Shown here piece after piece: positions 34,518-43,832 of a stretch of DNA of 48,297 bases (the stretch's first letter is position 1; every line of letters starts with the position of its first letter). Under the pieces are notes generated by a model. The model saw only the letters and a program-made list of their open reading frames with translations. It was not told where the DNA came from and did no database searches. The stretch is from a virus: IMG/VR virus record IMGVR_UViG_3300029955_000041, positions 1 to 48,297 of that record. One strand, written 5' to 3'. The position numbers were made by a program, and so were the translations under genes.

Positions 34518-35435
34518 ATGAAATGCCTGCTGTGCGATAAAGAGTTTGAGTTAGATAAGCAACTTCATATTCATATTGCTCGGTTTCACAAAACGAGAAT
34601 CGAACAATACTATCGCCAATTCTATCCTAGATTTGACCTATTAACTAAGGATGGTATCAAGTTTAAAGATAAGGAATTCTATTTTGGTAGCTTATTCAAC
34701 GGACGCGATAATATGGTTAAATATCTTAAACGCAATCCTTCTGAAAGACTTAGAATAATTTTAAAGATTCTTTCCCTACGTAAGAAAATCAAGAAACTCA
34801 TCTACGCTCCTAGCTCTGTTGAGACACGGACATGCATGATTCCTTCTCCCGCTTTCGTTGAGTATTTAGGATTCGATTATAACGCATGCTGCGAAAAGGT
34901 CGGTTTGTTATCTCGCTATGATTATGAAGCGTCTATTTCCATAGGAGACGAAGCGGAATTTAACATCCTGATTGATACAAGAGAGCAAAAGCCTATTGAC
35001 TTTGGATGCGAAACAATTCCGTGCAAATTAGATTATGGGGATTATACCTCTAGGAGTCATTACAAAAAGGTATTTATAGAACGGAAAAGTCTAGCTGACC
35101 TTTGCGGCACGATGTCGCAAGGATATGATAGAGTAAAAAAAGAATTTGAACGTTGCAAAGAAATGAATGGGAATCTTGTCGTCTGCGTAGAAGCCCCTAT
35201 CTCAGCGCTCATGTCTTTCAAATCCCTGCCACGTAACAAAGCTATGAAGGCTTCTCCTGAATTTTTAGCGCACCGTATTCGTGAGATATGTCAAGAATTT
35301 CAATGTGTGCAGTTCTTATTCTTAAAATCCAGAGAAGAAATGCCGTCGGTTATTAAGAAATTATTGTTAATGGATAACGATTTGCGTACAATAGACTTGC
35401 AGTATCAATACGATTGTAAGAGATTAATAGCGTAA
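34518..35435 (+). CDS. C2H2 zinc finger plus ERCC4-type nuclease, 305 aa
   Basis: CLLCDKEFELDKQLHIHIARFH (residues 3-24) is a C2H2 finger. ILIDTREQKPID, KLDYGDYTS and FIERKSLADL in order match the ERCC4/XPF nuclease core (D-x-R-E, G-D-Y, E-R-K-x-x-x-D-L). The family cuts branched DNA. Its place between terminase and portal suggests a packaging or replication-fork role; substrate is unknown. Confidence 0.88.
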   Translation: MKCLLCDKEFELDKQLHIHIARFHKTRIEQYYRQFYPRFDLLTKDGIKFKDKEFYFGSLFNGRDNMVKYLKRNPSERLRIILKILSLRKKIKKLIYAPSSVETRTCMIPSPAFVEYLGFDYNACCEKVGLLSRYDYEASISIGDEAEFNILIDTREQKPIDFGCETIPCKLDYGDYTSRSHYKKVFIERKSLADLCGTMSQGYDRVKKEFERCKEMNGNLVVCVEAPISALMSFKSLPRNKAMKASPEFLAHRIREICQEFQCVQFLFLKSREEMPSVIKKLLLMDNDLRTIDLQYQYDCKRLIA

Positions 35436-35439
35436 ACCA

Positions 35440-35445
35440 GTGTAA
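35440..35445 (+). promoter_or_regulatory. GTGTAA late-type motif
   Basis: Twelve nt before ATG 35458. Confidence 0.5.
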
Positions 35446-35457
35446 AGAAAATATTAT

Positions 35458-37521
35458 ATGGCCCGAGCAACAGGAAAAAAGATTTCAACAAAGAGCGAAG
35501 CAATAGCCTCAGCAACTCCAAATACGCCAATTCCTTCGGATAATATAGGGGAATGGACGCCCCCAGTTTTTGCGGGCGAAGCTAAGGCTGACTTTTACGA
35601 AGGAGGAATTCAAGGTTTGCCAGCTAATGATACTCCTAAGAGACTCTTTGGAGGAGCTTTTTTTGACCGCCTCGCTTTACGTAGTTTCCTGAACATTCGC
35701 GCTGCGCCTAATCCGTTTTATGAAGGGCGTGCTTATTTTGAAGTTAGAGACGCTATCCTTTTATGTCAAAAAGCATACTGGAACTTTCCTCTTTTAAAGA
35801 ATACTATCGACGTTATGACCGAACTATCTAATAGTCGCGTCTATCTCGAAGGCGGAAATCAGAAAACAAGAGACTTTATTGGCGCATGGTGGGACCGTAT
35901 TGGATTTAGAACCTTTAAGGAAGAATTTTTCCGTGAATTTTGGCGCTCGGGAACGGTTCCTATTTATCGTTTCGACGGTGAGTACGACCCAAAAGATATT
36001 ACTCAAATGACTCAAGTTTTCGGTTCTATGAAGAGTTTGAAAGTACCAGTCAGATATATTATTCTAAATCCCGCGAGCATTCAAGTCGAGGCTAATATTT
36101 CATTCCTACGACCCATGTATTATAAGGTTCTTTCTAACTATGAACTAGCTAGAATTCGAAACCCAAAAACTCCAGAAGATAAACAAGTTCTCGACTCTCT
36201 TCTTCCAGAGAACCGTAAGCAAGTTCTTGAAGGCGTCACCCCGTCTCTTCTATTAGACCCTGACCGTTTAACAATGGTTTTTTATAAGAAGCAAGCGTAT
36301 GAACCTATGGCCGTTCCATTTGCATATCCCCTTCTTGAAGATATTGATGCTAAAATGGAGCTAAAACGTATCGACCGTAAAGTTGCACGCCAAGCAGATA
36401 GAATGCTTCTTTTAATTACCGCTGGTGCGAAACCAGACGATGGTGGTATTAATTATAAAACAATCCAAAGTCTTCAAACTTTATTCGCTAATGAAAGCGT
36501 CAATAGAACTCTTGTAGCTGATTATACTGTAAAAGCTGAATGGCAAATACCTGACATTAATAAAGTATTAGGACCACAGAAGTATGAGCAGCTTGATAAG
36601 GATATTTCCGCTGGTTTAAATGCTATTCTTTTTAGCGATAAAGAAAAATTTGCAAGTACGAGCATTAAGGTACAAATCTTTGTAGAACGACTAAAAGAAG
36701 CTCGCGCCTCTTTCCTAGAGAATTTCTTACAACCTGAAATCAAGAGAATATGCAAGACTCTTAATGCTAAAAACTATCCCGTCGCCCGTTTTGAAGAAAT
36801 TAATCTTCGTGACGATTTGCAGTTTAGTAGACTCTATACGCAACTTGCTCAACTCGGATTACTCACTCCCGGTGAGCTATTTGAAGCTCTTGATACAGGC
36901 AAAATTCCTATTGCTGAACAAAGTCTTATTGACCAACAGGAGTACAAAACCCATCGTGAAAACGGTCTATATCTTCCTCTCGTAGGAGCTAGTGTTCAAG
37001 ACCCCGGAATCGACGGCGCTACTATTCCCGCTCAGTTAGGAATTAAGCCTCCGTTCGGTGGAAAGCCTACCGCAGGGAAAAAGGGTAGTGGTTCTAAAGC
37101 TCCTACTGGTGCTGGTGGAGGTCGTCCGACTGGTTCTACTGCTCCTCAAACTATAAAGAAAGCTTCGCCTATTGGTACGCCTTCTAAAACTCTAAGCACA
37201 GCGAAACTGAAAGATGTATCTATCGCTGCCGATACTCTTATTCTAAGTTTAGAAAAGAAACTAAAGCGTAAACATAAACTAAAAGCTTTGAGCAACGAAC
37301 AACAGGAAATGGCTAGTTTGATAGCTCAGTCTATTATGGCTAATGAAGAAATTTCTAAATGGGAGACTAGTATCGCTTCTTATATCGAAGAGCCTAAAGC
37401 TATTGACCCAAAGATTGAGGTCGAGATAGATAATTTATCTTTAATCCATGATGTTGACCCTTTCTTAGCTTCGATTTTAAGACTTTCAAAATCAGATGAA
37501 GATTCCCCAGCGGAAGAATAA
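35458..37521 (+). CDS. Portal protein, 687 aa
   Basis: Follows TerL and the nuclease, and shows the portal layout: N-terminal disordered stretch, then long alpha/beta body with LLCQKAYWNFPLLKNTIDVMTELSNS and PVRYIILNPASIQVE, typical of phage portals. Gly/Ser/Pro-rich linker about residues 535-580 leads to a charged C-terminal tail. Expected to form the 12-subunit ring through which DNA passes. Confidence 0.85.
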   Translation: MARATGKKISTKSEAIASATPNTPIPSDNIGEWTPPVFAGEAKADFYEGGIQGLPANDTPKRLFGGAFFDRLALRSFLNIRAAPNPFYEGRAYFEVRDAILLCQKAYWNFPLLKNTIDVMTELSNSRVYLEGGNQKTRDFIGAWWDRIGFRTFKEEFFREFWRSGTVPIYRFDGEYDPKDITQMTQVFGSMKSLKVPVRYIILNPASIQVEANISFLRPMYYKVLSNYELARIRNPKTPEDKQVLDSLLPENRKQVLEGVTPSLLLDPDRLTMVFYKKQAYEPMAVPFAYPLLEDIDAKMELKRIDRKVARQADRMLLLITAGAKPDDGGINYKTIQSLQTLFANESVNRTLVADYTVKAEWQIPDINKVLGPQKYEQLDKDISAGLNAILFSDKEKFASTSIKVQIFVERLKEARASFLENFLQPEIKRICKTLNAKNYPVARFEEINLRDDLQFSRLYTQLAQLGLLTPGELFEALDTGKIPIAEQSLIDQQEYKTHRENGLYLPLVGASVQDPGIDGATIPAQLGIKPPFGGKPTAGKKGSGSKAPTGAGGGRPTGSTAPQTIKKASPIGTPSKTLSTAKLKDVSIAADTLILSLEKKLKRKHKLKALSNEQQEMASLIAQSIMANEEISKWETSIASYIEEPKAIDPKIEVEIDNLSLIHDVDPFLASILRLSKSDEDSPAEE

Positions 37522-37522
37522 G

Positions 37523-37528
37523 GTGTAA
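37523..37528 (+). promoter_or_regulatory. GTGTAA late-type motif
   Basis: Eight nt before ATG 37537. Confidence 0.6.
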
Positions 37529-37536
37529 AGCCGGTT

Positions 37537-37788
37537 ATGAAAGTGACCTTTTTAAATATTCTTTTTTGTGGATGTATTTTTTTATCTTCATGTGCAACCC
37601 CTGTAACTAAATATCGTGAGGCTGTTCAACAGGTAGACGACCGTGAGAGCGAAGCTGTTTATGCCACAAATGATAGTATTCATGCTGGGCGATTCGACCT
37701 TGCGGAAAAATACAGTGACCAGTCCGTTCGTTTGGTAACGCCTCCTATTAAGAGAATTCCTATACAGGGCTTTACAGTAAAACAATAA
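37537..37788 (+). CDS. Small lipoprotein, 83 aa
   Basis: Signal peptide ending in the lipobox FLSSC (Cys at about residue 19), then a short soluble part with a helical DDRESEAVYATNDS segment. Fits an outer-membrane spanin subunit or related envelope lipoprotein by context next to the lysozyme gene. Confidence 0.7.
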   Translation: MKVTFLNILFCGCIFLSSCATPVTKYREAVQQVDDRESEAVYATNDSIHAGRFDLAEKYSDQSVRLVTPPIKRIPIQGFTVKQ

Positions 37789-37789
37789 T

Positions 37790-38539
37790 ATGAGAAAACG
37801 CGCTCTTTCAATTTTTCTAGGATTATTGCTTATTTGCTCTTGTTCATTAGCGGTAACACACCACCGCGTAGTAAAGCATACAGTTAAACATGCTATAGTC
37901 AGAACGCTCGACCCTCTTCCTGAATCGACGCCTCAACCGACAGCGCCCCTACTTAGCGATACTAGTAGTTTTGGTTTAAACAGTGGCCCTATAGTAGTTC
38001 TTCCTGCTGAATTCGCTGGAAAACCTGTAGTCGTTGCTGATTCTCCTGAGTACAAGCAGCTTGTATCTGAAAATAGTGGCTTAAAGGTTCAGCTAGATAC
38101 AGAACAAAAGGAATTTATTGCTTATCGAGATAGCGTCGATAAGACCTTGGCGGCAAAGAATGTAGCTGAACAAAATATGGCTGTCGCCCTTGCGAAACAA
38201 GAAGCTAAAAGCTCTCATTTCAAACTTTTAGGATGGGAGTTTGGAGGAATCGGGTTGCTGGGATTATTGACTATTGCTGGAGTTGTCGTACTATGTGCTT
38301 TCAATCCTGCTATTATTGTGTCCGTTGTAAGTATAGGCGTCCATGTAATTCGTATAGTTGCAGGTGTTTTTGGTAAGACGTTACAAGGGTTTGAAAAAAT
38401 TACTCATTGGTTGTCCGATTTTGAAAAAGCTCACGAAGCGGGCACATTAAACCAAACACCTTTAGTTACAGCGCAAGCTCCCCCTGTGACTCATAACTAT
38501 TCTTCACCCGATTTAGCAGCATCAACGGAGGTAAAATAA
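37790..38539 (+). CDS. Envelope protein with lipobox-like signal, coiled coil and TM, 249 aa
   Basis: N-terminal signal with LLLICSCSL, then a helical coiled-coil region (about 87-140) and two close TM helices (about 150-190), then a polar tail. This would suit an inner-membrane protein bridging the envelope. Starts 1 nt after the previous stop, so co-transcribed. Confidence 0.65.
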   Translation: MRKRALSIFLGLLLICSCSLAVTHHRVVKHTVKHAIVRTLDPLPESTPQPTAPLLSDTSSFGLNSGPIVVLPAEFAGKPVVVADSPEYKQLVSENSGLKVQLDTEQKEFIAYRDSVDKTLAAKNVAEQNMAVALAKQEAKSSHFKLLGWEFGGIGLLGLLTIAGVVVLCAFNPAIIVSVVSIGVHVIRIVAGVFGKTLQGFEKITHWLSDFEKAHEAGTLNQTPLVTAQAPPVTHNYSSPDLAASTEVK

Positions 38540-38540
38540 C

Positions 38541-38888
38541 ATGAAGTTTCTAAAAGCAATCTGGCAACACGTATTCGTTAATTGGAAAGAGCTTTATATC
38601 GTTTTCCCTGTCACGATAATTTTTATTACTTTAACTAAGATGTATTACGCATATCAAACGGGTCATAATCCTACTATCGCAGAAGGGAGTTTAGATTGGT
38701 TGCCCGCTATGCAGCCTAGAATCGTAACGATTTCGATTTCGGTTGTTTTCACTTCTATAATTACGGAATGCGTACAAGGGTTTTGGCTTACAAAGGAAGA
38801 GGCGTTAGCTCATCCTTGGAATGCTATAGCCGCTAAAGCAGCGACTTGTTTTTTAATGTGGTTATTTATTCATACCCTATCTAACTAA
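38541..38888 (+). CDS. Membrane protein, 115 aa, holin candidate
   Basis: GGAGG Shine-Dalgarno 8-12 nt before ATG. Two to three TM helices (about 17-37, 60-80, 92-112). Sits just before the lysozyme gene and overlaps it by 1 nt, the usual place for a holin. Confidence 0.65.
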   Translation: MKFLKAIWQHVFVNWKELYIVFPVTIIFITLTKMYYAYQTGHNPTIAEGSLDWLPAMQPRIVTISISVVFTSIITECVQGFWLTKEEALAHPWNAIAAKAATCFLMWLFIHTLSN

Positions 38889-39808
38889 TGAATAAGGTTA
38901 GACTTTTAATTACTCTACTTATTTTGATTGGAATGAGTGGTTGCGGTAAGGCTAATTCTTCCGACGCTTATACTGCGCCCACTTATGTTATTGTAGAACC
39001 TACTCCTACGGCTATATTATCGACTCCTTCGTCTTTACCTAAGCCCGAATCCATAGCTACGCCAACACCTACGCCCTTCGTAGCTCCGACACCCTTTCCT
39101 GAACCTACAGTACCTCCTGCCCCTATCGCTTCACCTACTCCAATCATTAGCGCTTCAAAAATCATTATACCTGAACAGCCCGCTTTCACTATTTCTAATG
39201 AGGACGTTCCCGTACTAACTCCTCAAGGATTAGCTTTAATTGTTGATTCGGAAGTTGGTGGCGAGTCATATTATAAGAGGCATGATTTTCCAGAATATCC
39301 CGGTGGAGATAGCGGCGTCACATGGGGAATAGGTTACGACGCTCATCAAAACAAAGCTTACATCATATTATCTGATTGGAAGACTTTAGGAGAGGAAACC
39401 GCTCAAAGACTTGCAAAAACCCAACCTTATGTGGGCCAAACAGCTAAAAAATATTTACCAAAAGTAAAAGACATAGCAGTACCATGGGAGCCGTCTATTG
39501 ATGTTTTTCTTAAAGTCGATGTATCAAGGACTGACCTGATTTGTCAAAAGGCTTTTCCGGGTTTTGAGGATTTACGGCCAACCGCTCAAGACGCCATTCG
39601 CTCATTAGTCTTTAATCGCGGACCTTCAATGAGCGGTCCTAACAGAACTGAAATGCGCCACATGAGAGACTATGGCGTTCCTAACAAAGATTACCAATCT
39701 CTTGCTGCTGATGAAATTAAAATGATTAGAGTATGGAGAGGCACCGATATTTATGATGGAATGGTAGCAAGACGTAAAGCAGAATCTAAATTGTTCCTAA
39801 CTCCCTAA
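38888..39808 (+). CDS. Lipoprotein endolysin: Pro-rich linker plus lysozyme-like domain, 306 aa
   Basis: Signal with lipobox LIGMSGC (Cys about 19), a Pro/Thr/Ala linker (about 30-100), then a lysozyme-like domain: ALIVDSEVGGESYYKRH carries the expected catalytic Glu, PGGDSGVTWGIGYD the following Asp/Thr, and FNRGPSMSGPNRTEM plus IRVWRGT the C-terminal part of pesticin/T4-lysozyme-like enzymes. It should cleave peptidoglycan. Membrane anchoring by lipid is unusual for an endolysin. Confidence 0.8.
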   Translation: MNKVRLLITLLILIGMSGCGKANSSDAYTAPTYVIVEPTPTAILSTPSSLPKPESIATPTPTPFVAPTPFPEPTVPPAPIASPTPIISASKIIIPEQPAFTISNEDVPVLTPQGLALIVDSEVGGESYYKRHDFPEYPGGDSGVTWGIGYDAHQNKAYIILSDWKTLGEETAQRLAKTQPYVGQTAKKYLPKVKDIAVPWEPSIDVFLKVDVSRTDLICQKAFPGFEDLRPTAQDAIRSLVFNRGPSMSGPNRTEMRHMRDYGVPNKDYQSLAADEIKMIRVWRGTDIYDGMVARRKAESKLFLTP

Positions 39809-39813
39809 CCCCT

Positions 39814-39819
39814 GTGTAA
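39814..39819 (+). promoter_or_regulatory. GTGTAA late-type motif
   Basis: Nine nt before ATG 39829. Confidence 0.6.
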
Positions 39820-39828
39820 TACTCTCTT

Positions 39829-40293
39829 ATGAAGAAACAAGTCAACGTTAAACTAGAAAAAGATGGCACTATGCCTCCTAAAGATTTTGATAAGTTAAAA
39901 AAAACCATTAAGAAAACCGCAAAGGCTTGTTCTGACTATTTCGAAGAAATGGAAACAGCATTAGCTGATATGGATAGCGGTAGTCCTGATGGTGCTCGTC
40001 AGTCTGATTTACCGCCTAGTCTCGGGCCTTATATTGACCAAAAGCTCGCACTAGTTCATAGTCACATTAATTCTAATGCTGAATATATTCACGATAGAAT
40101 AAACCGTTTACAACAGGCTCTTTATAGCCATACAGAAAAAGGGCATTTGCCTCCTATCGAAGGTGCGGGACGAATGCAAAAAGCTCTTAAAGCTGTAGGT
40201 TTGGACGACGACTACCAAGTTCAAAAGAAGACTATTTATGCTGATGACGGGACTCCAGAAGGATTTTCATTCCTATTTAAAGTTAAGAAGTAA
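39829..40293 (+). CDS. Hypothetical protein, 154 aa
   Basis: Lys-rich helical N-terminus, a central acidic stretch, coiled coil (LVHSHINSNAEYIHDRINRLQQAL) and a short beta end. Its ATG-end overlaps the protease gene by 1 nt. Possibly a prohead core or internal protein. Confidence 0.65.
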   Translation: MKKQVNVKLEKDGTMPPKDFDKLKKTIKKTAKACSDYFEEMETALADMDSGSPDGARQSDLPPSLGPYIDQKLALVHSHINSNAEYIHDRINRLQQALYSHTEKGHLPPIEGAGRMQKALKAVGLDDDYQVQKKTIYADDGTPEGFSFLFKVKK

Positions 40294-41975
40294 TGCCTAA
40301 TTTAAAGAAATTTTCTGATTATAAGTATCACACTTCCTTTGTCGCAATTGCTCGTTGCGGTACAGACGAAGCGAAGAGTAAACTTTTGGCAACAGCTTCT
40401 ATTGATGATTTGAAAGTCATTATTCCTAAAGAAGCTTTAACTGATGGATTTGAAGACCTTCTTCCTATTGCTGCAAATGCTTGCGTTGCTAATTTCGGTA
40501 ACAAGCGTGGAGATATGATTTCAACAGCAACAGCTTTGAAAATTTATAAGAACTTCGCGAACAAATTTATTAACCTGGAGCACGACAGAAAAATGATTGT
40601 CGGCCATTTAGTAGGTGGTGGATTGAGCAAATTTGATTCTAATTATAGGTTAGGAACTGGCTCCGAACCTGTAAAAGAAGAATCTATAGCTTCTACGAAT
40701 GACCCTTTCAACATCAGCGTTGCGGGATATATCTATGCCGTCGCTAATCCAGAAGTCGCTAAAAGAATAGTTATGGCTAACGACCCCGAAGATGGTAGCT
40801 ATTTAAGTATAGCTCTTTCTTGGGAACTAGCTTTTGATGATTATAAGATTGCAATTGGGAATGCTAATCTTGGAGAAAGTGAAATTATTGACGACCCTAA
40901 AGAAATAGAAAGACTTTCTCCATATTTGAAGTGTAATAAAGGGACAGGCATTGCTGATGATGGTCGCCAAGTTTATCGTTTGATAGATGATGGAGTTGTT
41001 CCTTTAGGAGTAGCTTTGACTTTCTCACCAGCGGCAGATGTTACTGGTGTTTATACTTCAATAACAAAAAACGAAGCTGCTGCTAATGAAGCAGATGCAG
41101 AAAATAAAGAAATTGATGCTAAAACTAAAAAAATAGTTTCCCAAGCGTCCAACGCAGATGTAACAATTAATATACCGAAATCTATGAAGACCCTAAAAAC
41201 ACTTGCAGACTTACAAGCGCTAAATGATGAGAACAAAGTAGAATACTCATTTGCGAATACTAAGAACATCATCGAAGCTGAAATGGAACGCATTGCTCGC
41301 GAACACCAAACTAAGTTACAAGCCGAAGCAACCGAAAAGGCTGAACTAACTAAAAAGGCTACTGATGCACTAGCTAGTGTTGAAGAACTCAAGAAACAAG
41401 TTGAAACTCTAAAGACTACACAAGCGTCACAAGAAGCAACTAACCGATTTAACGACCGCATGAGTGGTCTTGACGAAGAATACGACCTTACCGACAAGCA
41501 ACGTAAGGCTATCGCTTCTCAGATTCGCTCTTTGGACGATACAGCTTTCGCAAGTTGGAAGACGGACGTATTTGAAGCTTTCGCAGCAAAGAAGAATGAC
41601 GGAGGAAACAGTCCCGTCAAGCAAATGAAGACTCCTCCTGATACTGATAAGAGTAAAGGAAAGAAAGCTAACGACGACGCAGACGATACCGACACCAAGT
41701 TTAAGAAGAGTGCCAAGGCAGCAGCAGCCGACGACGACGACGACGACGAGGACGAAGAAGATAAGATTGCTGATGCTGATGCAAAAAAGAAGAAGGCTAA
41801 GAAAGATGCTAAGGCTTCTGATACCGTTATCGAAGCTCTCGCAAACGCAAAGCTAAAGAGCCTAGCGGTCGCTAATACCCCCGATGCTCAAGAGTCCGTA
41901 ATGGACAAGTATCGTAAGGCTTTCTCAACTGAGAAAGATGGCGGATTGGAAATCGTACAAACTTCACGCCGATAA
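40293..41975 (+). CDS. Prohead protease fused to scaffold-like C-terminus, 560 aa
   Basis: Residues about 1-260 look like a phage prohead protease: FINLEHDRKMIVGHLV supplies the His, and YLSIALSWEL a Ser. From about 270 to 440 is a long coiled coil (AEATEKAELTKKATDALASVEELKKQ), then an acidic Asp-rich run and Lys-rich tail, as in scaffolds. Fusion would let one protein both direct shell assembly and then cut it. Catalytic residues are inferred, not certain. Confidence 0.75.
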   Translation: MPNLKKFSDYKYHTSFVAIARCGTDEAKSKLLATASIDDLKVIIPKEALTDGFEDLLPIAANACVANFGNKRGDMISTATALKIYKNFANKFINLEHDRKMIVGHLVGGGLSKFDSNYRLGTGSEPVKEESIASTNDPFNISVAGYIYAVANPEVAKRIVMANDPEDGSYLSIALSWELAFDDYKIAIGNANLGESEIIDDPKEIERLSPYLKCNKGTGIADDGRQVYRLIDDGVVPLGVALTFSPAADVTGVYTSITKNEAAANEADAENKEIDAKTKKIVSQASNADVTINIPKSMKTLKTLADLQALNDENKVEYSFANTKNIIEAEMERIAREHQTKLQAEATEKAELTKKATDALASVEELKKQVETLKTTQASQEATNRFNDRMSGLDEEYDLTDKQRKAIASQIRSLDDTAFASWKTDVFEAFAAKKNDGGNSPVKQMKTPPDTDKSKGKKANDDADDTDTKFKKSAKAAAADDDDDDEDEEDKIADADAKKKKAKKDAKASDTVIEALANAKLKSLAVANTPDAQESVMDKYRKAFSTEKDGGLEIVQTSRR

Positions 41976-41993
41976 TTAGAAGAAAATAATAAT

Positions 41994-42569
41994 ATGTTAC
42001 TAAAACCATTCAGAGACTACAGTGAACACGATGTCGTTAACCTATTTGCGGTTTCCGGCGTATCACAACTTGCAAAAGGAACTCTCGTAACCGTTGTAGG
42101 TTCGGGATTCGTAAACAACGCATCATGGGGTATTGCTTATAACATTAATCCTCTTACTAACAACGGTAACGTTTATACTCCCCGTTGGGAAGTTAAGGCA
42201 AAGGTCGCCGTTGCTGATAGTGGAAATGCAAGCGGACTCGCCCTAGGATTTACTCTATACGACGTACAGGAATATAACTTTCAAGGCGTATCTTTCCTAT
42301 ACGACCCAGTTCGTAAGGAAGAAGCTCAAGCGGTCGTAAGCGGTGAAGCAGTACCTATTGTTCGTAAGGGACTATTCCTCGTTGGAGGTTTCCCATCCGG
42401 TGTTGCTGCTCCTGTCGCAGGTTCTCTAGCTACATTAGGCGCAACGGGTTCTTGGAACGTTGTCGCTCAAGGAACCACTGGTGTAAAACCTTTCGGAGTT
42501 TTCCTAGGCGCTCCTGATGCTGACGGTTACTCATTGGTCGCTGTTGACTTCAACCACGCAACGTTCTAA
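41994..42569 (+). CDS. Head decoration/fibre-type structural protein, 191 aa
   Basis: Lies between protease-scaffold and major capsid genes, the usual decoration position. All-beta, Gly/Val-rich (LAKGTLVTVVGSGFV, VAVADSGNASGLALGFTLYD). AGAAGA precedes the ATG by about 10 nt, as for the capsid gene. Confidence 0.7.
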   Translation: MLLKPFRDYSEHDVVNLFAVSGVSQLAKGTLVTVVGSGFVNNASWGIAYNINPLTNNGNVYTPRWEVKAKVAVADSGNASGLALGFTLYDVQEYNFQGVSFLYDPVRKEEAQAVVSGEAVPIVRKGLFLVGGFPSGVAAPVAGSLATLGATGSWNVVAQGTTGVKPFGVFLGAPDADGYSLVAVDFNHATF

Positions 42570-42589
42570 TTTAGAAGACAATAATTAAT

Positions 42590-43729
42590 ATGAAAATCAA
42601 GTTTAAAGAAACTCCCGAACAGTTGGAACTTATTGCAGCGATGGGAAGCCGTAACAAGGCTGAATCTATTGCCGCTCAAGAAGCTTTTGCAACTCTTCTA
42701 GCTCCAACCATCGGTGCGGTTTATAACCAAGCTGATACAACGAAGCTTATCTATACGGACCTAACATTCCGTGAAGACGAAGACCCAACGTTCCCTCTTG
42801 AAATCTTTACGAATGTTCCAGACGGATACTTCACAATCTGGTCACAGGCTATGCCCGGTGGTCTTCCTACCAACACTGTTCATCAGCCAATTGATGAAGT
42901 TCGATTCACAATCTACAGGTTGGATTCGACAATCAGTTACCTAGCGAAGTATGCTCGTCAGACCCGTCTTCCTGTTATCGCTCGTGCTACTGAGCGTTTA
43001 ATGCAGGAAATTCTATACAAGACCCAGCAAAACGCTTGGTCCGTTGTATTCGCCGCTCTTGCTAACGCAAAGCACAACAACCGTGGTCAGGTTTTCGCAG
43101 CGCAAACTCCCGGTCAGTTCTCGCTTGATGACTATAACAAGCTTCTAACCTTCTTCCGTAGGTTGAACAAGTCATGGGTTGGTGGTACACCTATTGGTGG
43201 TGCTGCTCGTCCAACTGATATTGTTGTCAGTCCTGAAATGATGGAAAAGTTCCGCGCTATGGCGTATAACCCCATCAATACCAAGGGAGCTAACGGAGTA
43301 ACCCCAACGGGTGCTTCTACTGGAATTCCGCTTCCAGAAGACCAACGTTCAAAGTTGTTTTCTAGTGCTGGCGTTCCTGAGTTCTACGGCGTCAACGTCA
43401 TCGAACTATTAGAACTTGGTGCAACTCAACCTTATAACCAGTTGTTCTCTCAGTACATTCAGAACACGGTTCTACCTTATGCTGACCCTACTCAGTCCGG
43501 TTCAGCGGTTCAGTTCGACCCAAACAACAACGACCTAATCATGGTAGTTGATGCTTCACGAGACTTTGCGTACCGCGCAATTCAAACTGACGCAGACACG
43601 GGTAGCACATTTACCCTACAACCTGACGAACAGTTCGTTCAGCGTTCCGGTAAGATTGGATTCTACGGTGCCGTATCAGAAGGAAGAATGGTTTTGGACA
43701 CCCGCGGACTTGTAGGATACGTTATCTAA
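42590..43729 (+). CDS. Major capsid protein, 379 aa
   Basis: Follows protease and decoration genes and ends in a strong terminator. Length and text (PVIARATERLMQEILYKTQQNAWSVVFAALANA, then GFYGAVSEGRMVLDTRGLVGYVI) fit an HK97-fold capsid subunit of the group whose members lack the long N-terminal delta domain. Codon use is strongly biased to optimal-looking codons, as expected for the most abundant protein. Confidence 0.82.
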   Translation: MKIKFKETPEQLELIAAMGSRNKAESIAAQEAFATLLAPTIGAVYNQADTTKLIYTDLTFREDEDPTFPLEIFTNVPDGYFTIWSQAMPGGLPTNTVHQPIDEVRFTIYRLDSTISYLAKYARQTRLPVIARATERLMQEILYKTQQNAWSVVFAALANAKHNNRGQVFAAQTPGQFSLDDYNKLLTFFRRLNKSWVGGTPIGGAARPTDIVVSPEMMEKFRAMAYNPINTKGANGVTPTGASTGIPLPEDQRSKLFSSAGVPEFYGVNVIELLELGATQPYNQLFSQYIQNTVLPYADPTQSGSAVQFDPNNNDLIMVVDASRDFAYRAIQTDADTGSTFTLQPDEQFVQRSGKIGFYGAVSEGRMVLDTRGLVGYVI

Positions 43730-43763
43730 GAATAACTTACATTCTTTTTTAAACTCAAAAAGT

Positions 43764-43793
43764 AAAAAGTCAGGTAGAAATACCTGACTTTTT
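43764..43793 (+). terminator. Rho-independent terminator after the capsid gene
   Basis: AAAAAGTCAGGTA / TACCTGACTTTTT with GAAA loop. Confidence 0.95.
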
Positions 43794-43816
43794 ATTTGTC
43801 ATTTTTTAATAAGAGC

Positions 43817-43822
43817 GTGTAG
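43817..43822 (+). promoter_or_regulatory. GTGTAG late-type motif (variant)
   Basis: Ten nt before ATG 43833; last base differs from GTGTAA. Confidence 0.5.
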
Positions 43823-43832
43823 TATTAGATAT

